A stretch of DNA of 40,802 nucleotides, taken from contig PLBO01000151.1 in the NCBI GenBank assembly GCA_003134555.1, positions 212,757 to 253,558 on the forward strand, given 5' to 3'. This DNA comes from Actinomycetota bacterium (lineage in GTDB: Bacteria; Actinomycetota; Acidimicrobiia; IMCC26256; PALSA-610). Every line of letters begins with the position of its first letter. Positions within the stretch are counted from its first letter, which is position 1. The notes beneath the pieces were generated by a model, which did not search any database, was not told where the DNA came from, and was given only the letters and a program-made list of their open reading frames with translations. The translations under genes and the position numbers were made by a program. Shown here one piece after another: positions 7,447-15,185 of this stretch.

Positions 7447-8436
7447 GTGTCCGATCCGGAGGCGTTCGTCGACGATTTGTATCGTCGCCTGCTCGGCCGT
7501 GCGGCCGACCCGGGCGGCCTCCGGCACTTCGTGGCTGAATTGACGGCCGGAGTATCCCCGGCCGAGGTCGTGATGAGCCTGGCCACGTCGCAGGAGTACG
7601 TGGAGCGCGTCCGGGCGGCGGCGTCACCGCGCCGACGCTCTCCGGATCGCTACCGACACGCGGTCGACACGTCAGGAACCAGTCCGTTCTGGGCGTTCGA
7701 CGTGCACGATCCTTCCGACTTCGATTGGCTCGAATCGGTGATCATCGACGACGGGTACTACGAGCGTGCCGGCGTATGGACTCTCGAGCCCGACGAAGAC
7801 AAACGCATCATGGGCGAGCTCGTCGCAAGTTTGCAGCCGCGGCGGGCACTCGAGATCGGCTGTTCTTCGGGAACGGTGTTGAGTGTGCTCGCCCGTCATG
7901 GCGTTGACGCCGAAGGTGTCGAGATCAGCCGTATGGCGTATGACCGCGCGGATCCCGAGGTGCGGGCTCGCATTCACGTCGGCGATCTTCTCGACCTGGA
8001 GTTGCCGTCCGACTACGACCTGGTTTACGGGCTCGATGTCTTCGAGCATCTGAATCCCAATCGCTTCGCGAAGTATTGCCATGCGCTGCGCGCTCGGGTG
8101 CAAACGGGCGGACTGCTCTTCGCGAACATTCCGGCGATCGGCCACGACGACGTGTTCGGCGAGGTTTTCCCCATCTATGTCGATCAATGGCCGGACGACA
8201 TTGCTGCGAGCCGCCCCTTCCGGGTGCTGCACTGTGACGACGACGGGTATCCGATGCACGGGCATCTCATCTGGGCCCACACGAACTGGTGGGTCGAGCA
8301 ATTCGAGGCGGTGGGCTTCGCGCGCCAACCGTCGGTGGAGCGTGAACTGCACGAGCGCTATGCCGAGCACTTCCGGGTCGCGCCCGCGCGGCGATCCTTC
8401 TATGTGTTCCGTGCAATCGCGGCGCGCCCGGCTTGA
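7447..8436 (+). CDS. DUF4214 domain fused to SAM-dependent methyltransferase
   Basis: 329 aa. Residues 5-55 (FVDDLYRRLLGRAADPGGL ... SQEYVE) match DUF4214, a short helical domain found in S-layer, toxin and glycan-modifying proteins. Residues 95-325 form a class I methyltransferase: SAM loop LEIGCSSGTVLSVLARHG at 135-152, acidic GVEIS, then VYGLDVFEHL as in Methyltransf_23/UbiG-like enzymes. The methyl acceptor is unknown; a surface glycan or lipid-linked sugar is reasonable given the sugar-type cupin immediately downstream (17-base gap). GTG start at 7447 fits both the domain edge and a -10-like hexamer. Confidence 0.8.
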   Translation: MSDPEAFVDDLYRRLLGRAADPGGLRHFVAELTAGVSPAEVVMSLATSQEYVERVRAAASPRRRSPDRYRHAVDTSGTSPFWAFDVHDPSDFDWLESVIIDDGYYERAGVWTLEPDEDKRIMGELVASLQPRRALEIGCSSGTVLSVLARHGVDAEGVEISRMAYDRADPEVRARIHVGDLLDLELPSDYDLVYGLDVFEHLNPNRFAKYCHALRARVQTGGLLFANIPAIGHDDVFGEVFPIYVDQWPDDIAASRPFRVLHCDDDGYPMHGHLIWAHTNWWVEQFEAVGFARQPSVERELHERYAEHFRVAPARRSFYVFRAIAARPA

Positions 8437-8453
8437 TAGGGCACACTGTCGGC

Positions 8454-8804
8454 ATGAGCGGGGAGCGCGATGAACGACCGTGGGGACGCTACGAGGTGCT
8501 GCTCGACGAGCCCGACCACAAGGTCAAGCAGATCGTCGTCAAGCCCGGCAAGCGATTGAGCTATCAGATGCACTCGCGTCGCTCGGAGCATTGGTTCGTC
8601 GTCAGAGGCACCGGAGTCGTGACGCTCGACGATGCCGCCATCGAAGTGAAGGCCGGCTCCGCCGTCGACGTCGCGCAGGGCGCGTCACACCGCGTCGAGA
8701 ACACCGGACTCGAGGATCTCGTCTTCGTCGAGGTGCAGCACGGCGAATACTTCGGCGAGGACGACATCGTCCGCTTGGAAGACGACTTCGGCCGCGCCGG
8801 CTGA
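8454..8804 (+). CDS. Cupin, mannose-6-phosphate isomerase type II-like
   Basis: 116 aa single cupin. RPWGRYEVL at the start, KPGKRLSYQMHSRRSEHWFVV (His, Glu and His metal ligands) and GASHRVENTG follow the C-terminal isomerase domain of bifunctional mannose-1-phosphate guanylyltransferase/isomerase (PF01050). It would interconvert fructose-6-phosphate and mannose-6-phosphate, or be a related sugar-phosphate cupin. The guanylyltransferase half is absent. An in-frame TTG at 8433 overlaps the methyltransferase stop, but the ATG at 8454 directly precedes the conserved start. It probably shares a transcript with the methyltransferase. Confidence 0.8.
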   Translation: MSGERDERPWGRYEVLLDEPDHKVKQIVVKPGKRLSYQMHSRRSEHWFVVRGTGVVTLDDAAIEVKAGSAVDVAQGASHRVENTGLEDLVFVEVQHGEYFGEDDIVRLEDDFGRAG

Positions 8805-8830
8805 GATTGCACGTGGTGCAGACTGTTGCG

Positions 8831-9080
8831 ATGGCGGGCCGGTCCGTCGTGACGTTCTTGTTCACGGACATCGAAGGCAGCACGCGTCTATGGGAAGACC
8901 ATCCCGGCGCGATGGAAGTAGCACTCGCGCGCCACGACGGCCTGATGCGTCGTGCGATCGAAGATTCGGGTGGGGTCGTCTTCAAGACCGTCGGCGACGC
9001 GTTCTGCGCGGTGTTTGCCGCCACGTCCGATTGTCTTGGTGCCGCGAAACCTCGTCGCGCTCGACATCGACCGTCAGTAG
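8831..9080 (+). pseudogene. Truncated class III adenylate/guanylate cyclase remnant
   Basis: From the ATG at 8831 the frame encodes VVTFLFTDIEGSTRLWEDHP, then GGVVFKTVGDAFCAVFAA. This is the first half of the cyclase homology domain, with both metal-binding Asp (FTDIEGST and VGDAF). After about residue 68 the homology stops and the frame becomes Arg-rich and meaningless. The dimerization arm and the transition-state Asn/Arg half are missing. From about 9038 the next frame reads LVPRNLVALDIDRQ and stops at 9078-9080, which looks like the tail of some other gene, so a deletion joining two genes is likely. No stop separates the remnant from the flavin reductase, but that gene has its own promoter. 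Confidence 0.7.
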
Positions 9081-9102
9081 CCCGAAGCCACGGCGCTCCG
9101 AA

Positions 9103-9108
9103 TACCCT
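9103..9108 (+). promoter_or_regulatory. -10-like TACCCT, leaderless start of flavin reductase
   Basis: TACCCT ends seven bases before the ATG at 9116. This supports an independent start, not a cyclase-reductase fusion. Confidence 0.5.
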
Positions 9109-9115
9109 TCAACGC

Positions 9116-9664
9116 ATGCCCGTCAAAGAAGGACCCGTCCCGCCGTTTCCTCCGGGTGCCGATCCGGACGAGTACGACCGGCTTCGCCGGCGCGTGCTTT
9201 GGAAGATGCCGAGTGGTCTGTACGTGGTCGGGTCGACCGACAAGGCGCAGCGCCGCAACGCGATGACCCTCAACTGGGCGACGCAGGTGTCGTTCGACCC
9301 GAAGTGGATCGGCATCGGGGTGGAGCGCGCCGCGTTCACGCACGAGCTGATCGAAGCCGGCGGCGTGTTCAGCCTGTGCATGATCGATCGCGAAGACCGT
9401 GCGATCGTCCGCAAGTTCACCAAGCCGGTCGAGGTCGACCTCGAAGCGCACACGTTGAACGGCTTCGCCTATCTCGACGGGTCCGCGACCGGTGCGCCCG
9501 TACTCGCGCAGTCCATCGCGTACGTCGAATGCGAGGTCCGCCAGCCGGTGGCCGTCGGCGACCACACGTTGTTCCTCGGTGAGGTGGTCAACGTCGCGTT
9601 CTTGAAGGACGAGGAGACCGAGGTCCTCCGCATGGAGGACACTCGGATGAACTACGGCGGCTGA
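9116..9664 (+). CDS. Flavin reductase-like (FMN-binding) domain protein
   Basis: 182 aa. The fold is indicated by LWKMPSGLYVVGSTDKAQRRN, MTLNWATQVSFDPKWIGIGVE (FMN-binding split barrel), a HELIEAGGVFSLCMI segment and HTLFLGEVV near the end, as in PF01613 proteins. Members supply reduced FMN to monooxygenases or act as reductases with tightly bound flavin. No partner oxygenase is adjacent. The frame is open upstream through the cyclase remnant, but the conserved domain, the length and the -10-like hexamer all place the start at 9116. It lies tail-to-tail with the small gene ending at 9667, leaving two bases between them. Confidence 0.85.
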   Translation: MPVKEGPVPPFPPGADPDEYDRLRRRVLWKMPSGLYVVGSTDKAQRRNAMTLNWATQVSFDPKWIGIGVERAAFTHELIEAGGVFSLCMIDREDRAIVRKFTKPVEVDLEAHTLNGFAYLDGSATGAPVLAQSIAYVECEVRQPVAVGDHTLFLGEVVNVAFLKDEETEVLRMEDTRMNYGG

Positions 9665-9666
9665 GC

Positions 9667-9972
9667 TCAGCCGAAGAGGAGCCGCCGCACCGGCGCGGGA
9701 GGCGGGAGCGGCGCCTTGAAGGCGCGGTGGTAGTCGGCGAGGGCGTTCGCGGCCGCGGTCCGGTTGACGGCGATGGGTGAGCTCTGCTCGCCGTCGCGGT
9801 GCTGCCAGTACCAGCGACCCTCCTTCGCTCCGACCTTGCCGATGCTCATGCTGCTCGGACCGCCGGTAGAGAGGCGGACCTCGGCGGCGGTCTGCGAGAG
9901 CGGCAGCACCTCCACCTGACTGGTCTCCGGTGTCGTCATCGTCACTCGCTCCACCTCCGTCGCAGGTGTCAT
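9667..9972 (-). CDS. Small orphan protein, unknown function
   Basis: 101 aa from the ATG at 9972, which has a good RBS (GGGAGGAG, about nine bases upstream). A second possible start is the GTG/ATG pair near residues 10-12, preceded by GGAGGTG. The protein is soluble. A polar N-terminus is followed by a compact block SMSIGKVGAKEGRWYWQHRDG and NRTAAANALADYHRAF, ending in a Pro-rich tail and RRLLFG. The W-Y-W block followed by AxxALxxYH suggests a small beta-hairpin/helix domain, but I do not recognise a family. It lies divergent from the UbiA gene (64 bases between starts). Confidence 0.6.
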   Translation of the reverse strand: MTPATEVERVTMTTPETSQVEVLPLSQTAAEVRLSTGGPSSMSIGKVGAKEGRWYWQHRDGEQSSPIAVNRTAAANALADYHRAFKAPLPPPAPVRRLLFG

Positions 9973-10022
9973 CGCGCGGCTCCTCCCGGCTGCGAGTCGG
10001 GCAGGGTTTCCGTGTTCCCTTC

Positions 10023-10028
10023 TAGGCT
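10023..10028 (+). promoter_or_regulatory. -10-like TAGGCT, leaderless start of UbiA gene
   Basis: TAGGCT ends eight bases before the ATG at 10037; no RBS is present. Confidence 0.5.
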
Positions 10029-10036
10029 TCGGCGTT

Positions 10037-11071
10037 ATGGCAGACACTTCTGCAGCGCAATCCGCGAAGAGTCCGACCAGAAGTGGCTTTTTTCATAGTT
10101 GGCGGTACGTCCTCGCCACCACGAATCCGCCCCCGGGGCACCTCGATCCGGTGTCCAAGTGGCTGTACCTGACCCGGGCCGGCGTACTTCCGATGACCCT
10201 GGTGGCCGGGGCTATAGCCGGGCTCCTGGCCGTCTACCGGGGCGCGGACGTCTCCTGGGGCTGGTTCGCCCTGGCGGCCGCCGGGATCGTGCTCGCCCAC
10301 ATGGCGAACAACCTCATGAACGATCTGTTCGACCTGCAGGTCGGAACCGACCGGGTCGACTACCCCCGCAATCTCTACTCGCCGCACCCGGTTTTGTCCG
10401 GCGTGATCACCCGCAAGGGACTTGCGGCCTGCGCCCTCGCGGTCAACGGGCTGTGCCTCGCGATCATGGTCGTGCTCACCGTGGCCCGCGGCTGGCCGAT
10501 CGTCGGTTTCGCGCTCGGCGGCTTCCTGCTTTCGGCGGCGTACACCGCACCGCCTTTGCGCCTGAAGAAGCGCGGCCTCGGTGAGCCGACCGTGATGGTG
10601 GTCTGGGGTCCGTTGATGGTCGGCGGCACCTACTACGCGGCGACGGGCACGATTCCGGGCGCGGTCGTGCTCGCATCCCTTCCGTACGCGCTGCTGTGCA
10701 CGACGGTGCTGATGGGCAAGCACATCGACAAGATCGCGTGGGACGCGTCGGACGGCACGCAAACGTTGCCCGTGATCATGGGTGAGGCCGCGGCCCGCCG
10801 GCTCACGCAGGCGATGTTCGTCGCTTTCTACCTCTCGATCTTCGTGCTCGTCATCGCGCGCGTGCTTCCCGTCGCGTCGGTGCTGGTCGTGTTGTCGTGG
10901 CCGGTGTTCCGGCGGACGTTCGCGGCGTACTCGCAGCCCAAGCCCGACGTCTCTCCCATTCCCAACCCCGTATGGCCGCTTTGGTTCGCCGCGATGTCGT
11001 TCCTGGTGACCCGCCGCGCGGGCGGGTTGTTCGTGCTCGGCCTGGTCATCGGCGCGATCCTCGGTTGGTGA
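10037..11071 (+). CDS. UbiA-family prenyltransferase (MenA-like)
   Basis: 344 aa with about eight to nine membrane helices. The first Asp-rich motif NNLMNDLFDLQVGTDRVD lies at 91-108 and the second, DKIAWDASDGTQTLPVIMG, at about residue 233. These two motifs bind the Mg-prenyl diphosphate in UbiA enzymes. The NDLFD-x-x-x-G-T-D form is like MenA, so a role in menaquinone or another prenylated aromatic is possible, but the remaining men genes are not in view. A soluble N-terminal tail of about 45 residues precedes the first helix. It overlaps the EamA gene by four bases (GTGA), so the two are co-translated. Confidence 0.9.
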   Translation: MADTSAAQSAKSPTRSGFFHSWRYVLATTNPPPGHLDPVSKWLYLTRAGVLPMTLVAGAIAGLLAVYRGADVSWGWFALAAAGIVLAHMANNLMNDLFDLQVGTDRVDYPRNLYSPHPVLSGVITRKGLAACALAVNGLCLAIMVVLTVARGWPIVGFALGGFLLSAAYTAPPLRLKKRGLGEPTVMVVWGPLMVGGTYYAATGTIPGAVVLASLPYALLCTTVLMGKHIDKIAWDASDGTQTLPVIMGEAAARRLTQAMFVAFYLSIFVLVIARVLPVASVLVVLSWPVFRRTFAAYSQPKPDVSPIPNPVWPLWFAAMSFLVTRRAGGLFVLGLVIGAILGW

Positions 11072-11988
11072 GCGCGAGCGAGGTCGCGCCCGACGGGCGG
11101 CGGCTCGATCTCGCGTTGGGCGCGGCGGGCGCGTTCGCATTCGGCTGCACGATCCTCTTCAGCCGCGCCGTCGCGCGCGACAACCTGTCGCCTCCCGTCG
11201 CGCTCGGCATTCGCTTCGGCGTCGCTGGACTACTCCTGCTCGGTGTGCTCGTGGTGACGCGTCGGCCGTTGTTGCCTCCGCCGGGGGAGCGGATCTTCGC
11301 GATCTCCCTCGGTTTCGTCGTGTACGCGGTGGAGTCGACCTGTTTCTATCTCGGACTCGAGCACGGCACTGCGGCGGCGGTTGCCTTGATCTTCTATGCC
11401 TACCCGGCCGTCATCGCGATCACCGAGGTCGTGCTCGGCGCCGCGCGTTGGCGGGCGCGCACGTTCGTCGCGCTCGCGTTGGCCGTCTCCGGGAGCTCGG
11501 TCGTGGCGATAGGAGGTGGTCGGCTCGCGATCTCGACGAGCGGCGTGTTCTTCGTCGGCGCATCGATCCTGATGTTCTCCGCCTACGTGCTCCTCAGCGA
11601 TCGCGTGCTGGTGCGCACCGACTCGATCACCGCGGCGACGTGGACGGCCATCGGCGCGTCGATGGGAACCGCGACCTTCGGGGTGTTGCGCGGCGACCTG
11701 GAGGCGCCGTCGGGTCACGCGCTCGCGGCGCTGTTCGCCAACGGCTTGGCGACCGCGACCGCGTTCACGCTGTTTTTGGTCGTGCTCGACCGGATCGGCG
11801 CCACCCGTACCGCGATCGTCATGGCGCTCGAGGCGGTTACCGGCATCGTGCTCACCGCGGTCTTCCTCGGTGAGTCGGTGCGCCCGGTCGTGGCGCTCGG
11901 CGGTGCGGCGGTGCTCGCGGGCGCGGTGATCGCCGCGTTCAGCGCTCCGGCGTCGGTCGAGGCCCTCGAGTCGGCGTCGCCGCCATAG
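11068..11988 (+). CDS. EamA/DMT-family transporter
   Basis: 306 aa from the GTG at 11068, whose last bases form the UbiA stop (GTGA overlap). About ten membrane segments are arranged as two EamA repeats; the first begins AAGAFAFGCTILFSRAVAR and the second ISTSGVFFVGASILMFSAYVLL. The signature end of repeat two, LEAVTGIVLTAVFLGES, is characteristic of the drug/metabolite transporter superfamily. Substrate unknown. Coupling to a prenyltransferase may be incidental or may point to export of a prenylated product; this is inference. Confidence 0.87.
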   Translation: MSASEVAPDGRRLDLALGAAGAFAFGCTILFSRAVARDNLSPPVALGIRFGVAGLLLLGVLVVTRRPLLPPPGERIFAISLGFVVYAVESTCFYLGLEHGTAAAVALIFYAYPAVIAITEVVLGAARWRARTFVALALAVSGSSVVAIGGGRLAISTSGVFFVGASILMFSAYVLLSDRVLVRTDSITAATWTAIGASMGTATFGVLRGDLEAPSGHALAALFANGLATATAFTLFLVVLDRIGATRTAIVMALEAVTGIVLTAVFLGESVRPVVALGGAAVLAGAVIAAFSAPASVEALESASPP

Positions 11989-12001
11989 TGATACGACGTT
12001 A

Positions 12002-12022
12002 CGCTTCGCCCCGAATGAAGCG
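12002..12022 (+). terminator. Short hairpin after EamA gene, weak terminator candidate
   Basis: CGCTTC at 12002-12007 pairs with GAAGCG at 12017-12022 across a nine-base loop. There is no T-run, so termination activity is doubtful. Confidence 0.25.
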
Positions 12023-12054
12023 CGACCAAAATCAACGGGACTGAGGGAGGCGAA

Positions 12055-13686
12055 GTGATCTCGAGCACGATGCAGGATTTCCCGTTGACGATCACCGCCG
12101 TCCTGCGCCACGGGATGAGTGTCTACGCCGATGCCGAGTGCGTCACCTGGACCGATGCGGGCCCCCGGCGCGCCACGTACGGGTCGATCGGCGCCAACGC
12201 CGGACGCCTGGCGAACGCGCTCACACGCCTCGGCGTGCAGGCGGGCGACCGCGTCGGCACGTTCATGTGGAACTCGCAGGAACACATGGAGGCGTACCTC
12301 GCCATTCCGTCGATGGGCGCGGTCCTGCACACGTTGAACATCCGGCTGTTCCCCGAGCAACTTGCCTACGTGATCAACCACGGCGAGGACAAGGTCGTGC
12401 TGGTCGACGATTCGCTCGTTCCGGTACTCGCCAAGGTCGTCTCCGAGCTGACCAGCGTCGAGTGCTTCGTCATCGTGGGCGACGGCGACGCGTCGGCGCT
12501 CGGGACCGACCGCCCGATCGCGCGCTACTCCGAGCTGCTCGCGCAGGAGTCTTCCGATTTCGCGTGGCCCGAGATCGACGAACGCCAGGCCGCGGCCATG
12601 TGTTACACGTCGGGGACCACCGGCAACCCGAAGGGCGTCGCGTACTCGCACCGGTCGGCGTTCCTCCACTCGATGGCGGCACTGACCGGCAACGCGCTCG
12701 ATCTGTCGGAACGCGATCGCATTCTCATGATCGTTCCGATGTTCCACGCGAACGCCTGGGGCATTCCGTACGCGGCCTTCTTGTGCGGAGCGTCGCTCGT
12801 GATGCCGGGCCGGTTCCTGCAAGCCGAGCCGCTCACGCGCATGGTGAAGGAAGAGCGCGTCACGTTTTCGGGCGCGGTGCCGACCATCTGGGCCGACATC
12901 TACCGCTACGGCGAGACGAACGACATCGACCTGTCGAGCATCCGCATGATCGTGTGTGGGGGCTCGGCCGTCCCGCGTTCGCTCATGGAGAACTTCGAGA
13001 AGAAGTACGGCGTGCGCATCATCCAGGCATGGGGCATGACCGAGACGTCGCCGCTCGCCGCGGTCGCGCATCCTCCCGCGTCGGTCGCGATCGGCTCGAC
13101 CGACGAGATGGACTGGCGCGCGCGCACCGGTCGGGTCGTGGGCGGCGTCGAGATCCGTATCGTCGACGACGCGGGAACATCGCTGCCCTGGGACGGCGAG
13201 GCCGTCGGCGAGATCCAGGTGCGGGGTCCGTGGATCACGGCGTCCTATTACCGCGACCCGTCCCCCGAGAAGTTCGACAACGGTTGGCTGCGCACCGGCG
13301 ACGTCGGCAGCGTCTCGCCCGAGGGATACATACAGATCACCGACCGGGCAAAGGACGTGATCAAATCCGGTGGCGAATGGATCAGCTCGGTCGAGCTCGA
13401 GAACATTTTGATGGGCCATTCCGACGTGCTCGAGGCGAGCGTCATCGGCGTTCCCGATCCGCGTTGGGACGAGCGTCCGCTCGCGTGCGTGGTGCGCTGC
13501 AGTGGCTCGGAGGTCGGCGCGGCGGAGCTCGCCACTTACCTCGCCGGGCACGTGGCCAAGTGGCAGGTACCCGAACGATGGGCCTTCATCGACGAGGTTC
13601 CGAAGACATCGGTCGGAAAGTTCGACAAGAAGGTGCTGCGGGCCCGCCACGAGAAGGGTGAGCTCTCCATTGAACAACTGGATTGA
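12055..13686 (+). CDS. AMP-forming acyl-CoA synthetase (long/medium-chain fatty acid CoA ligase)
   Basis: 543 aa, a full-length ANL-superfamily enzyme. The P-loop MCYTSGTTGNPKGVAYSHRS lies at about 182-201, followed by VPMFHANAWGIPY. The adenylate-binding segment AWGMTETSP, the hinge region WLRTGDVG with EGYIQITDRAKDVIKSGGEW, and the C-terminal catalytic Lys in KTSVGKFDKK are all present. It activates a carboxylic acid as acyl-AMP and then acyl-CoA. The GTG at 12055 is set by RBS GGGAGG five bases upstream; an ATG at 12070 is an alternative. The NUDIX gene begins within its last 29 bases, so they are likely co-expressed. Confidence 0.95.
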   Translation: MISSTMQDFPLTITAVLRHGMSVYADAECVTWTDAGPRRATYGSIGANAGRLANALTRLGVQAGDRVGTFMWNSQEHMEAYLAIPSMGAVLHTLNIRLFPEQLAYVINHGEDKVVLVDDSLVPVLAKVVSELTSVECFVIVGDGDASALGTDRPIARYSELLAQESSDFAWPEIDERQAAAMCYTSGTTGNPKGVAYSHRSAFLHSMAALTGNALDLSERDRILMIVPMFHANAWGIPYAAFLCGASLVMPGRFLQAEPLTRMVKEERVTFSGAVPTIWADIYRYGETNDIDLSSIRMIVCGGSAVPRSLMENFEKKYGVRIIQAWGMTETSPLAAVAHPPASVAIGSTDEMDWRARTGRVVGGVEIRIVDDAGTSLPWDGEAVGEIQVRGPWITASYYRDPSPEKFDNGWLRTGDVGSVSPEGYIQITDRAKDVIKSGGEWISSVELENILMGHSDVLEASVIGVPDPRWDERPLACVVRCSGSEVGAAELATYLAGHVAKWQVPERWAFIDEVPKTSVGKFDKKVLRARHEKGELSIEQLD

Positions 13687-14389
13687 CCAACGCAGATCCG
13701 GCGGAACGTCGGGCGAGACGAGCAGCGTCGACGCGGTCCCCGCCGCGACAGTGGTGCTGCTGCGCGACCGATCCGGCGGGCTCGAGGTCCTGCTCGCACG
13801 ACGGTCGTCGAAGTTGGCCTTCCACGGCGGCGCGTGGGTGTTCCCCGGCGGGCGCATCGATCCCGGCGACTACGGCGACGCGCCCGACGACCTCCCGCGC
13901 GCGGCGCGGCGCGCCGCGGTGCGCGAGGCGAAGGAGGAGGCGGGTGTCGACGTCGACGGCGATGCGCTCGTGCACCTCTCGAACTGGACGACGCCCGAAG
14001 GATCGCCGAAGCGGTTCGCGACCTGGTTCTTCGTCGGGCCGGTCGCCGGCGGCAACGAAGTCGCCGACGGCGCGGAGACCGAGGCGTTGCAGTGGTTCGG
14101 TCCCGACGAGGCCCTTGCCGCGCGCGCGGTAGGCGAGATAGAGCTCGCGCCGCCGCAGTACGTGACGCTGCTCGACCTCCGCGAGTTCGCGACGGTTGCC
14201 GACGCGATGACCGCAATCGAGGCGGCCGAATCGGTCGACTACCTGCCGCGATTCCACTTCATCGACGACGGCGCGGTGTGCGTCTACCCCGAAGACGTCG
14301 CTTACACAGATCTCGGGCGCCTCGAGACTCCCGGCCCTCGCCACCGGCTGTACCTGCGTGGCGAGGCCTGGGAGTACATCCGCGACTGA
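13658..14389 (+). CDS. NUDIX hydrolase, CoA-pyrophosphatase/NUDT19-like with insertion
   Basis: 243 aa if GTG 13658 is used; a TTG at 13670 with GGTGAG upstream is an equally good start. The catalytic helix REAKEEAGVDV (REUXEEXGU) is intact, while the preceding glycine segment GAWVFPGGRIDPGDYG is separated by an insertion of about ten residues from the standard 23-residue Nudix box. Such insertions occur in NUDT7/NUDT19-type CoA and acyl-CoA diphosphatases. The overlap with the acyl-CoA ligase gene supports a CoA-related substrate. The C-terminal part (YLPRFHFIDDGAVCVYPED) is conserved-looking but of unknown role. Confidence 0.82.
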   Translation: MSSPLNNWIDQRRSGGTSGETSSVDAVPAATVVLLRDRSGGLEVLLARRSSKLAFHGGAWVFPGGRIDPGDYGDAPDDLPRAARRAAVREAKEEAGVDVDGDALVHLSNWTTPEGSPKRFATWFFVGPVAGGNEVADGAETEALQWFGPDEALAARAVGEIELAPPQYVTLLDLREFATVADAMTAIEAAESVDYLPRFHFIDDGAVCVYPEDVAYTDLGRLETPGPRHRLYLRGEAWEYIRD

Positions 14390-14420
14390 CCTCCGACTGC
14401 CGGACGCCGACGACGCGGCG

Positions 14421-15056
<636 letters not shown>

Positions 15057-15062
15057 GCGATG

Positions 15063-15069
15063 CCTCTTT
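15063..15069 (-). promoter_or_regulatory. RBS deciding the peroxiredoxin start
   Basis: AAAGAGG on the minus strand, six bases before the ATG at 15056. It rules against the longer reading from 15140. Confidence 0.65.
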
Positions 15070-15153
15070 CGTCGTCGTTTTGGGGTGTCGGTGTCGGCGA
15101 GCAGGCTAGATCGCGCGCCCGTCAAAAAGCCAGTAGTCAAGTCGGGATTTGCA

Positions 15154-15170
15154 ACCGACCGCCCGTCGGT
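15154..15170. promoter_or_regulatory. ACCGAC-N5-GTCGGT inverted repeat over the exporter promoter
   Basis: Exact 6-bp arms with a CGCCC spacer. It lies between a TTGCAA -35-like element (15149-15154) and a TATTGT -10-like element (15170-15175), the position of a classical repressor site. The arms are identical to those of the TetR sites at 18502 and 20645, but the spacer is longer. Confidence 0.5.
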
Positions 15171-15175
15171 ATTGT
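15170..15175 (+). promoter_or_regulatory. -10-like TATTGT for the second MFS exporter
   Basis: TATTGT lies ten bases before the GTG at 15186, with TTGCAA fifteen bases upstream of it. The 5' leader would be only a few bases. Confidence 0.4.
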
Positions 15176-15185
15176 TCCGCGTCCT

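Noticed and set aside
8808-8820. TGCAC-GTG-GTGCA small inverted repeat as a terminator or operator
   Set aside because: Five-base arms with a three-base loop are too short to be convincing in this sequence.
8480-9664. Single 394-codon protein joining cyclase and flavin reductase
   Set aside because: The linker is Arg-rich nonsense, the cyclase is half missing, and a leaderless-type promoter precedes the ATG at 9116.
11230-13857. Long minus-strand open frame of 875 codons opposite the EamA and acyl-CoA ligase genes
   Set aside because: Arg/His/Asp-rich and without any domain; it is the antisense shadow of two well-supported genes in GC-rich DNA.
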